Source of the DNA: Pontibacter rufus
GTDB taxonomy: Bacteria > Bacteroidota > Bacteroidia > Cytophagales > Hymenobacteraceae
Reading direction: 5' to 3'
Assembly: GCF_015694705.1 (NCBI RefSeq)
Contig: NZ_JADQDR010000001.1
Location: 186,001-250,000, forward strand
DNA length: 64,000 bases
Shown one piece after another: positions 54,979 through 62,593 of the stretch. Position 1 is the first letter of the stretch. Each line of letters starts with the position of its first letter. The notes beneath the pieces were generated by a model. The model made no database searches, was not told the DNA's origin, and saw only the letters and a list, made by a program, of their open reading frames with translations. The position numbers and the translations under genes are program-made.

Positions 54979-55563
54979 ATGCAAGGCAAAATCATCATCT
55001 TCTCGGCGCCATCCGGTGCCGGTAAAACCACTATTGTAAAGCACCTGCTCCGCACCAACCCCGACCTGCGCTTTTCTATCTCGGCCTGCACACGCGACAA
55101 ACGTGGGCGCACCGAAGAAAACGGCAAAGATTACTATTTCATCACTCCGGAAGATTTTAAGAAAAGAATAGCGAACGATGAGTTTGTGGAGTGGGAGGAA
55201 GTATACGAAGGTGCCTTTTACGGCACGCTTAAGTCGGAGATTGAGCGCATCTGGCAAAGCGGCAAGCACGTGATACTGGATGTGGATGTAAAAGGCGGCT
55301 TAAGTATAAAACACTTTTACAAAGCGCGTGCCCTGGCCGTGTTTGTAAAGCCGCCGTCTATAGATGAACTGGCCAAGCGCCTGACAGCCCGCAACACCGA
55401 TTCGGCTTCGAGCATCTCCAGCCGTGTGTTTAAAGCCAAATTTGAACTGGGCTTTGAAGATCAGTTTGATGAAGTGATTGTGAATGACGACCTGGAAAGG
55501 GCCTGCGCCGAAGCTGAGAAACTGGTAAACGCTTTCCTTAATTCAGAACCTGCTATTGTATGA
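54979..55563 (+). CDS. gmk: Guanylate kinase
   Basis: A 194-residue enzyme converting GMP to GDP with ATP. Walker A is SAPSGAGKTT, then FSISACTRDKRGRTEENGKDY and EWEEVYEGAFYGT for GMP binding, and the lid SASSISSRVFKAKFE. It is transcribed with the sigma/anti-sigma genes and overlaps nadD by 4 bp (ATGA). Confidence 0.97.
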   Translation: MQGKIIIFSAPSGAGKTTIVKHLLRTNPDLRFSISACTRDKRGRTEENGKDYYFITPEDFKKRIANDEFVEWEEVYEGAFYGTLKSEIERIWQSGKHVILDVDVKGGLSIKHFYKARALAVFVKPPSIDELAKRLTARNTDSASSISSRVFKAKFELGFEDQFDEVIVNDDLERACAEAEKLVNAFLNSEPAIV

Positions 55564-56132
55564 AAGTAGGGCTGCTGTTTGGCTCTTTTAACCCCATCCA
55601 CACCGGGCACCTGATACTGGCCAACTTTATGGCGACCAACACCGACCTAGACACGGTATGGCTGGTTGTGTCGCCGCAAAATCCTTTCAAGCTCAGCAAC
55701 ACGCTGCTGCACGAGTTCGATAGGCTGCAAATGGTCTCCCTCGCTATTGCCGATAACCCGAACCTGGGTGTTTCGAACATCGAGTTCAGCATGCCCAAAC
55801 CCAGCTATACTATCGATACGCTTACGTACCTGCAGGAAAAATATCCCAGCTATAAGTTTGTGCTGATTATGGGGGAAGACAACCTGCCGCTATTTCCGAA
55901 GTGGAAAAATGCCGACAGGATACTGCAATACCACCAGGTATACGTTTACCCGCGATCCGGCTCCGTAACCGTCGATCTGCCGGAAATGCCGGAGGTAACC
56001 TTCGTAAAAGCGCCTATACTTGATATTTCGGCTACTTTTATCCGCCAGTGCGTGAAAGAAGAGAAAAGCATCAAATACCTGGTACCCGACCCGGTAGCCG
56101 ATTACATCAAAGTACACAAACTATACATCTAA
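55560..56132 (+). CDS. nadD: Nicotinate-nucleotide adenylyltransferase
   Basis: A 190-residue NAD-synthesis enzyme. The nucleotidyl-transferase signature GSFNPIHTGHL (with HxGH) lies at residues 8-18, then WLVVSPQNPFK, LIMGEDNLPLFPKWKNADRI and ISATFIRQC near the C-terminus. Overlaps gmk at ATGA. Confidence 0.95.
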   Translation: MKVGLLFGSFNPIHTGHLILANFMATNTDLDTVWLVVSPQNPFKLSNTLLHEFDRLQMVSLAIADNPNLGVSNIEFSMPKPSYTIDTLTYLQEKYPSYKFVLIMGEDNLPLFPKWKNADRILQYHQVYVYPRSGSVTVDLPEMPEVTFVKAPILDISATFIRQCVKEEKSIKYLVPDPVADYIKVHKLYI

Positions 56133-56326
56133 ACTTGTCGCTAAGCTTCGAAGCTATTTTTTTGATTTAGCTGACTGGGAAAGCTTTGATTTTGCCTGGC
56201 TTATATAGCTTCGCCATGCTGAGCGCGTTAGGAATCTTTTTGTTCCCCTTCGAAGGGAAGCACCCAAACAGCATCAGGATATATACTTACCTGGTTTTCC
56301 AATCAATGAAGTCAGTTTAACCTGCC

Positions 56327-57256
56327 TCAGTCAAAGGCCGGAGGCAGGCTGATTTGCTGGCTGTGTTTCAGCGAGTAGGTCAGCGGCGCACCTTTCAGAA
56401 TAAAAAAAGCAAGCTTCGCGTAAACAGCGCCTTTGTAAAACTTCTTTATGTTCTTGAAGAAGTATAATAGTTTAAACAAAGTATAAGCCGCGTAATTGTG
56501 GTGCTTGCGGTGATAATAAAGCAGTGAGATATAGTTCTCGCGGAGAATGGCATAGTTGCGGCTGGTACTTTTGCCCATGTGGTGGATAAAACGCGCTTCG
56601 GGCTGCAGGTAGCAGGTATAGCCTTTTTGCTGCAGCCGCTTTGCCAGATCCTCTTCTTCGCAGTAAAGAAAGTAATTGGTATCAAAACCACCTATCTCAG
56701 CAAGTTTCCTGAAATCCACGAACATGGCAGCACCTGTTACCAGCGGCACCCGCAACGGTTCGCTATACTTTACTTTGCGCTTCGGATAAGCGCCTGCCGA
56801 AAGCCACCTGGCCCCCGACGAACCCAGCAGTTTAAGGCTGATTGCCGGAAAATAGCCAAACGAATGATGGAAGGACATGTCGCTGTTGTGCATCTGGCCA
56901 CAGCAGAGCCCGGCATCCGGGTGTTCCTGCATAAAAGTATAAAGTATACTTAAGTTATCGTTCAGCAATACACAGTCGTTGTTCAGGAAAAAACTATAGG
57001 CGGCATTTGCGAATTGCAGGCCATACATGTTGCCGCCCGAAAAGCCCAGGTTTACAATGCTCCGGTGGATGCTCAGGTGTGGATAGCCTTCTGTTTGGCG
57101 CAGCAGCGTTTCATAATCTGCAGCAACAGAGTTGTTGTCCACCACTATAATTTCGTAGCTAAGGGTGGGCGCCGTATTCTCTAGAATCGAGTTGATGCAA
57201 TCTACTGTATAAGCAGACGAATTGAAGTTGATGATGATAACGGCTACTTGTTTCAT
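56327..57256 (-). CDS. Family 2 glycosyltransferase (rhamnosyl/galactosyltransferase type)
   Basis: A 309-residue glycosyltransferase: MKQVAVIIINFNSSAYTVDC, EIIVVDNNSVAADY, SFFLNNDCVLLND for the DXD region, and VPLVTGAAMFVDFRKLAEIG with CEEEDLAKRLQQKGY. It starts at the ATG 57256; the open frame continues upstream to 57412 through sequence without glycosyltransferase features. It would make cell-surface polysaccharide and is alone on the minus strand. Confidence 0.88.
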   Translation of the reverse strand: MKQVAVIIINFNSSAYTVDCINSILENTAPTLSYEIIVVDNNSVAADYETLLRQTEGYPHLSIHRSIVNLGFSGGNMYGLQFANAAYSFFLNNDCVLLNDNLSILYTFMQEHPDAGLCCGQMHNSDMSFHHSFGYFPAISLKLLGSSGARWLSAGAYPKRKVKYSEPLRVPLVTGAAMFVDFRKLAEIGGFDTNYFLYCEEEDLAKRLQQKGYTCYLQPEARFIHHMGKSTSRNYAILRENYISLLYYHRKHHNYAAYTLFKLLYFFKNIKKFYKGAVYAKLAFFILKGAPLTYSLKHSQQISLPPAFD

Positions 57257-57800
57257 GCTGTGTGCCACGGAAGCTATACTGTAAATATGCTGAGGCTCCT
57301 GCCAACGGGAAAGAGAGCCGTTTATACTTGTATTATTTATACTTGCCGGTTGCAGCGCCATACTTAACTGCGAGGGGCCGGCTGCAGCCAAAATTAACCT
57401 TAATTTGCGCATTTATCCTGACCGGCCGCATAAAACCTGCTATAATGCAAAACGTGCGGGCTTCCTGCCGCTCTGCGTTTCTGCTCCCGTAAATGCCCGG
57501 CACGCTCCTGAAGTATAGCTATCAGGTAAACGCTCCTCTCAATCAAAACACAGTAATACATTAACTTACTCCACGGTAGAGGGATGGAATCATTTAGCAG
57601 ACAGCCACCGCACAGCATTGCAATTTCAGAGAAGCGTTGCTACCTTGTTGGTGGCTTTTAACTATAAAATGGGCAGACTAAGCGCCATACTTCAGACTTT
57701 ACTTTTTTGAAATACGGCCGCTGCTATCAACTATAAAAGCAGCATCAAAGTCATCGGTCTGCTTTGCTTATACTTGTGCACTTAACTAACTAGGCCTCTG
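57257..57800. other. Intergenic region with repeated TATACTT motifs
   Basis: About 540 bases between divergent genes. TATACTT or its complement occurs near 57322, 57337, 57511 and 57768. No gene or promoter stands out. Confidence 0.5.
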
Positions 57801-58937
57801 ATGAAAAATCTTTACATGCTGCTTTTGCTTTGCTCTCTGCTTCTGGCCGGCTGTGTTAACCTGAAGCCCATTGATGCAGCGGCTACCCGCGAAACAAAAG
57901 CGATGTACAAAAATCTTGGTGAACTCTCAAAGAACCACACCCTTTTCGGCCACCAGCATGCCACAGAGTATGGCCATGGCTGGTCAGGCGACAAAGGCCG
58001 GTCGGATGTGAAGTCGGTTACAGGATCGCATCCGGCCGTAATCGGCGTGGATTTCAGTGGATTTACAGGACAGTCGCCGGAGGCCATTCGCAAAGCTAAA
58101 GAGCATGTCAGGCAAACCATCATCGATACCTATAACCGGGGCGGCGTAACCACGGCAGCCTGGCATTTCTCAAATCCGGTATCCGGCGGTGGCTTCTATT
58201 GGGTTGATACAGTGTCGGTGCCGGCGGTAAGTTATATTATTCCCGGCGGGCAAGCCCACGAGGAGTACAAAGAAATACTGGATGGTATAGGTGAATGGGC
58301 GCATACCCTGAAGGGAGCAGACGGAACACTGGCGCCGGTTATTTTCCGGCCCTTTCACGAGTTTGATGGTGGCTGGTTCTGGTGGGGCAAACCGCATGCT
58401 TCCCGCGAAGAGTTTATTTCGTTGTGGCGTTTTACGGTTTCCTACCTGCGCGACAGCCTGGATGTCCATAACTTTATCTATGCCTTTTCGCCGGATAACA
58501 GGTTTACGACAGAAGCACAATATCTGGAGCGGTACCCCGGCGACGAATGGGTGGACATGGTGGGCATGGACAACTACGGCGACATGGGCCGCGACCGTTA
58601 TGCTATTGATACAGCGGCATTAAAACTGGAGATTATATCAGATTATGCCCGGAAAACCGGGAAATTAGCCGCTTTTACGGAAACGGGTTTAGAGTCTATC
58701 CCTGATACCACCTGGTGGACAAACACACTGCTGAAAACCATGAAAAGGGATGATTTGCAGCTGGCCTATGTGCTGGTGTGGCGAAACGATACCTGCAGCC
58801 CTACTCACTTCTATGCCCCTTTTCCCGGCCAGGTCAGCGTACCGGATTTTATAAGGTTCTACAACGATCCTTATACTTTGTTCGAAAAGGATCTGGATAA
58901 CATTTATAGGAGAAAGAAATTCCTGGGCATTTTTTAG
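57801..58937 (+). CDS. GH26-family glycoside hydrolase lipoprotein (probable mannanase)
   Basis: A 378-residue lipoprotein (LLLAGC, Cys18) with a glycoside hydrolase family 26 catalytic domain. NHTLFGHQHATEYGHGW opens the barrel, PVIFRPFHEFDGGWFWWG carries the acid/base Glu187, and LAAFTETGLE the nucleophile Glu294. GH26 members are mostly beta-1,4-mannanases. It would act on the cell surface. A DUF1080 lipoprotein-like gene follows about 146 bp later; there is no SusCD pair near it. Confidence 0.92.
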   Translation: MKNLYMLLLLCSLLLAGCVNLKPIDAAATRETKAMYKNLGELSKNHTLFGHQHATEYGHGWSGDKGRSDVKSVTGSHPAVIGVDFSGFTGQSPEAIRKAKEHVRQTIIDTYNRGGVTTAAWHFSNPVSGGGFYWVDTVSVPAVSYIIPGGQAHEEYKEILDGIGEWAHTLKGADGTLAPVIFRPFHEFDGGWFWWGKPHASREEFISLWRFTVSYLRDSLDVHNFIYAFSPDNRFTTEAQYLERYPGDEWVDMVGMDNYGDMGRDRYAIDTAALKLEIISDYARKTGKLAAFTETGLESIPDTTWWTNTLLKTMKRDDLQLAYVLVWRNDTCSPTHFYAPFPGQVSVPDFIRFYNDPYTLFEKDLDNIYRRKKFLGIF

Positions 58938-58978
58938 AAAGGCTGTTTTCGCCGTCAGGTAACCTCATCGGCCCATTC

Positions 58979-59066
58979 AGGACTTTCGCATAGTTGTTTA
59001 AATTCTCCTCCCAGGAGGGTTTAGGGGTGGGTTTAAGTATATAAAACACTATTTTGCGAAAGACCT
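58979..59066. repeat. Candidate intergenic repeat with inverted ends
   Basis: AGGACTTTCGCATAGT (58979-58994) and ACTATTTTGCGAAAGACCT (59048-59066) are imperfect inverted copies. In between is the sequence CTCCTCCCAGGAGGGTTTAG followed by GGGTGGGT, of a kind I recall as common between genes in Bacteroidota. A search would show whether it is a dispersed family. Confidence 0.5.
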
Positions 59067-59083
59067 ACATTGTTAAATCAAAA

Positions 59084-59983
59084 ATGAAAAAGATAACTGA
59101 TAAGATAAAGGGCCTGGCAGCCTGCGTATTGGTGCTGGGCGCCATGGTAAGTATGAGCTCTTTTCATCTCAAAAAAGAATGGGTGTCTTTGCTAGACAAG
59201 GACCTTTCGCAGTGGGAGATGTACCTGAGTTACCGGCACAAGGACGGCTATAAAGGTGAACTGCCACGGGATGCGGATGGAAAAATATCAGCGCCTATCG
59301 GTTATAACAGGAATGAGAACAATGTTTTCTCGGTTGTTGAAGAAGATGGGGAGCCGGTGCTGAAAATAAGCGGCGAAATTTACGGGTGTGTCTTCACCAA
59401 ACAGGCGTATGAAAACTACCATTTAAAACTGAAAGTGAAGTGGGGCGACAAAAAGTGGGAGCCCAGAACGGACAAGCTGAAGGACTCCGGCGTGTTGTAC
59501 CATTCTGTTGGCGAGAATGGGGTAGATTACTGGCGGTCCTGGATGCTTTCGCAGGAATTCCAGATCATGGAGGGGCATATGGGAGACTACTGGCCCCAGG
59601 CTTCCTCTGCCATAGACGTGCGCGCTTACATACCGGAAGGAGACATGAACACGGTAGCCAGTGCCAGGCAGCCTTTTCTGCCGCTGGGCGCCGGCTCTGC
59701 TATTGGTAGCTTCTGCCTGCGCAGCGAGGAACGCGAAAGCCCGCAAGGCGAATGGACCGAGATAGAGCTGATTTGCTTTAAAGACAAGAGCCTGCATATT
59801 GTAAACGGCCAGGTGGTGATGGTGCTTCAGAACTCACGCTACCTGAAAGACGGCCAGCCTGTTCCCCTCACCAAAGGCAAAATACAGCTGCAAAGCGAAG
59901 CCGCAGAAGTATACTACAAAGACATCAAAATAAAGCATCTGGAGGAACTGCCTGCAAAGTATGCTTCCTATTTTAAGAGTTAA
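59084..59983 (+). CDS. DUF1080 (3-keto-disaccharide hydrolase family) protein
   Basis: A 299-residue secreted protein from the ATG at 59084 (signal-like ACVLVLGAMVSMSS); a TTG 30 bases upstream is less likely. The beta-sandwich segments WVSLLDKDLSQWEMYLSY, DKLKDSGVLYHSVG, EFQIMEGHMGDYWPQAS and GQVVMVLQNSRYLKDGQPV match DUF1080. The family includes 3-keto-disaccharide hydrolases. Possible polysaccharide breakdown role beside the GH26 enzyme. Confidence 0.85.
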   Translation: MKKITDKIKGLAACVLVLGAMVSMSSFHLKKEWVSLLDKDLSQWEMYLSYRHKDGYKGELPRDADGKISAPIGYNRNENNVFSVVEEDGEPVLKISGEIYGCVFTKQAYENYHLKLKVKWGDKKWEPRTDKLKDSGVLYHSVGENGVDYWRSWMLSQEFQIMEGHMGDYWPQASSAIDVRAYIPEGDMNTVASARQPFLPLGAGSAIGSFCLRSEERESPQGEWTEIELICFKDKSLHIVNGQVVMVLQNSRYLKDGQPVPLTKGKIQLQSEAAEVYYKDIKIKHLEELPAKYASYFKS

Positions 59984-60167
59984 GAGCTTTGAAATCCTAC
60001 TGGCAAAAAGCTTCTCTGGGGGATAGGTGAAATCTTTTTAACTCCCGTTGGTGCGAGCTGCAAATGTGAATTGGTAATGGAGAATGCAGCTTCTTTCGCG
60101 TCAATGTAATCATTTGCTCCCTTTGTACATTAAAATGGCATTAATAAGGATGTCTTGAGTTACACAT

Positions 60168-60235
60168 TTTGTCATCCTGAAGGGATCTTGTAAATTACTT
60201 GCAGCTGACCCACAAGATCCTTTCAGGATGACAAA
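60168..60235. repeat. 24-bp inverted repeat (REP/MITE-like)
   Basis: The arms 60168-60191 and 60212-60235 start TTTGTCATCCTGAA and match except for one base (G-U), with a 20-base loop. I recall similar GTCATCCTGAA-GGATCTTGT elements dispersed in Bacteroidota genomes. It lies in a 400-base gene-free stretch between convergent genes. Confidence 0.8.
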
Positions 60236-60303
60236 CAATAATGCCTTACCATGCTTTAGGTAAAAGGGAATAATTAGCTATAAGCAAAGGTTTAAGCAAG
60301 TAT

Positions 60304-60345
60304 AAAAAGGAAGCCCTTCTGAGAAATCAGAAGGGCTTCCTTTTT
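60304..60345. terminator. Bidirectional terminator between DUF1080 and frr
   Basis: A perfect 19-bp stem (60304-60322 with 60327-60345) of AAAAAGGAAGCCCTTCTGA and its complement, tetraloop GAAA. It serves the convergent DUF1080 and frr genes. Confidence 0.93.
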
Positions 60346-60395
60346 AGCTAAAATTTAACGTCTTATGTCTAACGTCTGAAATCAAGCGGCTATAC

Positions 60396-60959
60396 TTAGA
60401 CTGTCATAATCTCGGCTTCTTTCTTGCTAAGCAGCTCGTCTATTTTCACGATATGGGCGTCTGTCAGCTTCTGTACTTTGGCTTCGGCATCGCGCACGGC
60501 ATCTTCGGCGGTGCCTTCCTTCTGCAGCTTTCGCAACGAGTCGTTTACATCTTTGCGGATGTTGCGGATGCTGATTTTACCGGCTTCGGTTTCGTTTTTC
60601 ACCTGCTTCACCAACTCGCGGCGGCGTTCCTCGGTCAGGGCCGGAATGTTGAGGCGAATGGCATCAGCCTCCTGCTGCGGATTCAGGTTTAGATCGCTGT
60701 TTTTGATGGCTTTGTTGATTTCGCCCAGCATGTTTTTTTCCCAAGGCTTAATGAGCAGCGTGCGTGCATCCGGTGTCATCACGTTAGCCACCTGCGAAAT
60801 GGGGGTAGGTGTTCCATAATAATCTACACGTAAATCTTCTACCATGGCAGGCGATGCTTTGCCCGCACGGATTTTGGTTAACTCGCTGCCCGTGTGCTGC
60901 ACTGCTTTCTGCATCGACTCTTCTGCTTCGCTCAGGTAAAACTGAATTTCTTCCGTCAT
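60396..60959 (-). CDS. frr: Ribosome recycling factor
   Basis: A 187-residue protein that, with EF-G, splits ribosomes after termination. RRF signatures: AEESMQKAVQHTGSELTKIR, GKASPAMVEDLRVDYYGTPT, ANVMTPDARTLLIKPWEKNM and LRKLQKEGTAEDAVRDAEAK. It is the second gene after pyrH, the common pyrH-frr order. Confidence 0.98.
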   Translation of the reverse strand: MTEEIQFYLSEAEESMQKAVQHTGSELTKIRAGKASPAMVEDLRVDYYGTPTPISQVANVMTPDARTLLIKPWEKNMLGEINKAIKNSDLNLNPQQEADAIRLNIPALTEERRRELVKQVKNETEAGKISIRNIRKDVNDSLRKLQKEGTAEDAVRDAEAKVQKLTDAHIVKIDELLSKKEAEIMTV

Positions 60960-61143
60960 ATCAATTGTAGCTTAATAAGGTTCTGATAAAAACTATACTA
61001 TAAGTGTAAGTAACCGGACAAACGAGACATACCTGCTAACCATTTCATCACAAAGTATGGAACATCCACCGTGATGCAATAAAAAAGTCTTATGCCTGAT
61101 GTCCTGATACTTGTATCTTGTTACTTACGTTGCTGCAAAAATA

Positions 61144-61929
61144 CTAAAACTTGCCGGATTTCTGTCTGGCCTCTGTTTCCTGCAGCTTATCCATCTTTTC
61201 TTCCATGGCATCGGCAATCTCATCCATCGATACCAGTGAGCCGACCTGCTCGCCATCTATCAGGCGCTTCAGGTTACCCGGCTTGTTCATGTTAAACACC
61301 ACAATCGGCAGGTTATTTTCTTTGCAAAGCGTAAAAGCCGTCATGTCCATTACGTTCAGGCCTTTCTCAAATACATCTTTGAAAGATATGTTTGAGTAAA
61401 ATTCGGCATCCGGGTTCTTCTCCGGATCAGCAGAGTAAATCCCATCCACACGAGTGCCTTTCAGTACCACGTCAGCCTCTATCTCGATGGCACGCAGCGA
61501 GGCAGCAGAGTCGGTGGTAAAGTATGGGCTGCCAATGCCGGCCCCGAAGATCACCACACGGTTCTTTTCGAGGTGGCGCACAGCGCGGCGGCGGATGTAG
61601 GGCTCGCATACCTGCTGTATGTTAATGCCTGACAGCAAGCGTGTATACACGCCCAGTTTCTCCAGTGCGCTCTGCAGCGCCATGCTGTTGATAACCGTTG
61701 CCAGCATGCCCATGTAATCACCCTGCACGCGGTCCAGGCCTACCTGTTCGGCCTGCACACCTCTGAAGATGTTGCCGCCGCCAATTACAACAGCAACCTG
61801 CACGCCCATGTGGGCAACCTCTTTAATTTCTTCGGCATACTTCAGTAGCCTGTTGGAGTCAATGCCATACTGCTGATCTCCCATTAGTGCCTCGCCGCTG
61901 AGCTTCAGCAAAATTCGTCTATACTTCAC
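61144..61929 (-). CDS. pyrH: UMP kinase
   Basis: A 261-residue kinase of the amino-acid-kinase fold making UDP. It starts [20 protein letters not shown], with [27 protein letters not shown] and [19 protein letters not shown]. The C-terminus is about 20 residues longer than usual ([20 protein letters not shown]). It is upstream of frr on the same strand. Confidence 0.97.
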   Translation of the reverse strand: MKYRRILLKLSGEALMGDQQYGIDSNRLLKYAEEIKEVAHMGVQVAVVIGGGNIFRGVQAEQVGLDRVQGDYMGMLATVINSMALQSALEKLGVYTRLLSGINIQQVCEPYIRRRAVRHLEKNRVVIFGAGIGSPYFTTDSAASLRAIEIEADVVLKGTRVDGIYSADPEKNPDAEFYSNISFKDVFEKGLNVMDMTAFTLCKENNLPIVVFNMNKPGNLKRLIDGEQVGSLVSMDEIADAMEEKMDKLQETEARQKSGKF

Positions 61930-61965
61930 GGTATTTATGGTATTGGTTATGGTTTGTTTCTACAT

Positions 61966-61997
61966 AACAAAGCGGCTGCCATGGCAGCCGCTTTGTT
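61966..61997. terminator. Terminator between the biotinyl carrier gene and pyrH
   Basis: A perfect palindrome of 32 bases (AACAAAGCGGCTGCCA and its complement) with T- and A-rich ends, able to act either way. Confidence 0.88.
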
Positions 61998-62008
61998 TAT
62001 TTATAGCA

Positions 62009-62506
62009 TTAAAAAAGAATCAGCACCTGGTTCTTCTCCACGTTTTGCCGCTCCTGCACTTTCACTTCTTTCACCACGCCATCACCCGGTGATTTAAGGA
62101 TATTCTCCATCTTCATAGCCTCCAGAATCATGAGGGGATCTCCTTTTTTTACTTCCTGCCCCGGCTGCACTTTTATAGCAAGTATAAGCCCCGGCATGGG
62201 CGCTTTTACGTCGTTTACCTTCTGCGCGTTGGCGTCGCTCATCCCCAGTTTATCCAGCAGCAAATCAAAACGGTCTTTTACACTTATCGTTTGGGTGATG
62301 CCGTTTATTTTAAACGTAAAAGTTTTGGCCTGGTAATCTGCCGAAACCACCTCTGCCGTATACGATTTGCTGTCTTTTATAATATGGTAAGTTCCCGGCC
62401 CAATAGGGGAGATGTCCCAGCTAAACGGAGCGCCATCCAGAAGTATATTGTCTTTCTGTATATCAACCTGCCGTGTTTTGCCGTTAGCGGTTTTTACCTG
62501 GAGCAT
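62009..62506 (-). CDS. Biotinyl carrier protein (decarboxylase/carboxylase subunit type)
   Basis: A 165-residue protein with an N-terminal beta-rich region and a C-terminal biotinyl domain (VKAPMPGLILAIKVQPGQE) with the biotin-accepting Lys132 in EAMKMEN. It resembles the small biotin carrier of acyl-CoA carboxylases (propionyl-CoA or methylcrotonyl-CoA type) in Bacteroidota. The carboxylase subunits are not in the window. Confidence 0.9.
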   Translation of the reverse strand: MLQVKTANGKTRQVDIQKDNILLDGAPFSWDISPIGPGTYHIIKDSKSYTAEVVSADYQAKTFTFKINGITQTISVKDRFDLLLDKLGMSDANAQKVNDVKAPMPGLILAIKVQPGQEVKKGDPLMILEAMKMENILKSPGDGVVKEVKVQERQNVEKNQVLILF

Positions 62507-62593
62507 CTTTTGTTTGTGTGGTTTTAAGACCTTAAAGTTAAAGGTTTTCTCAGAGTATTTTTAGAACTTGCCTTCAAAATTAAAACAATCCCC

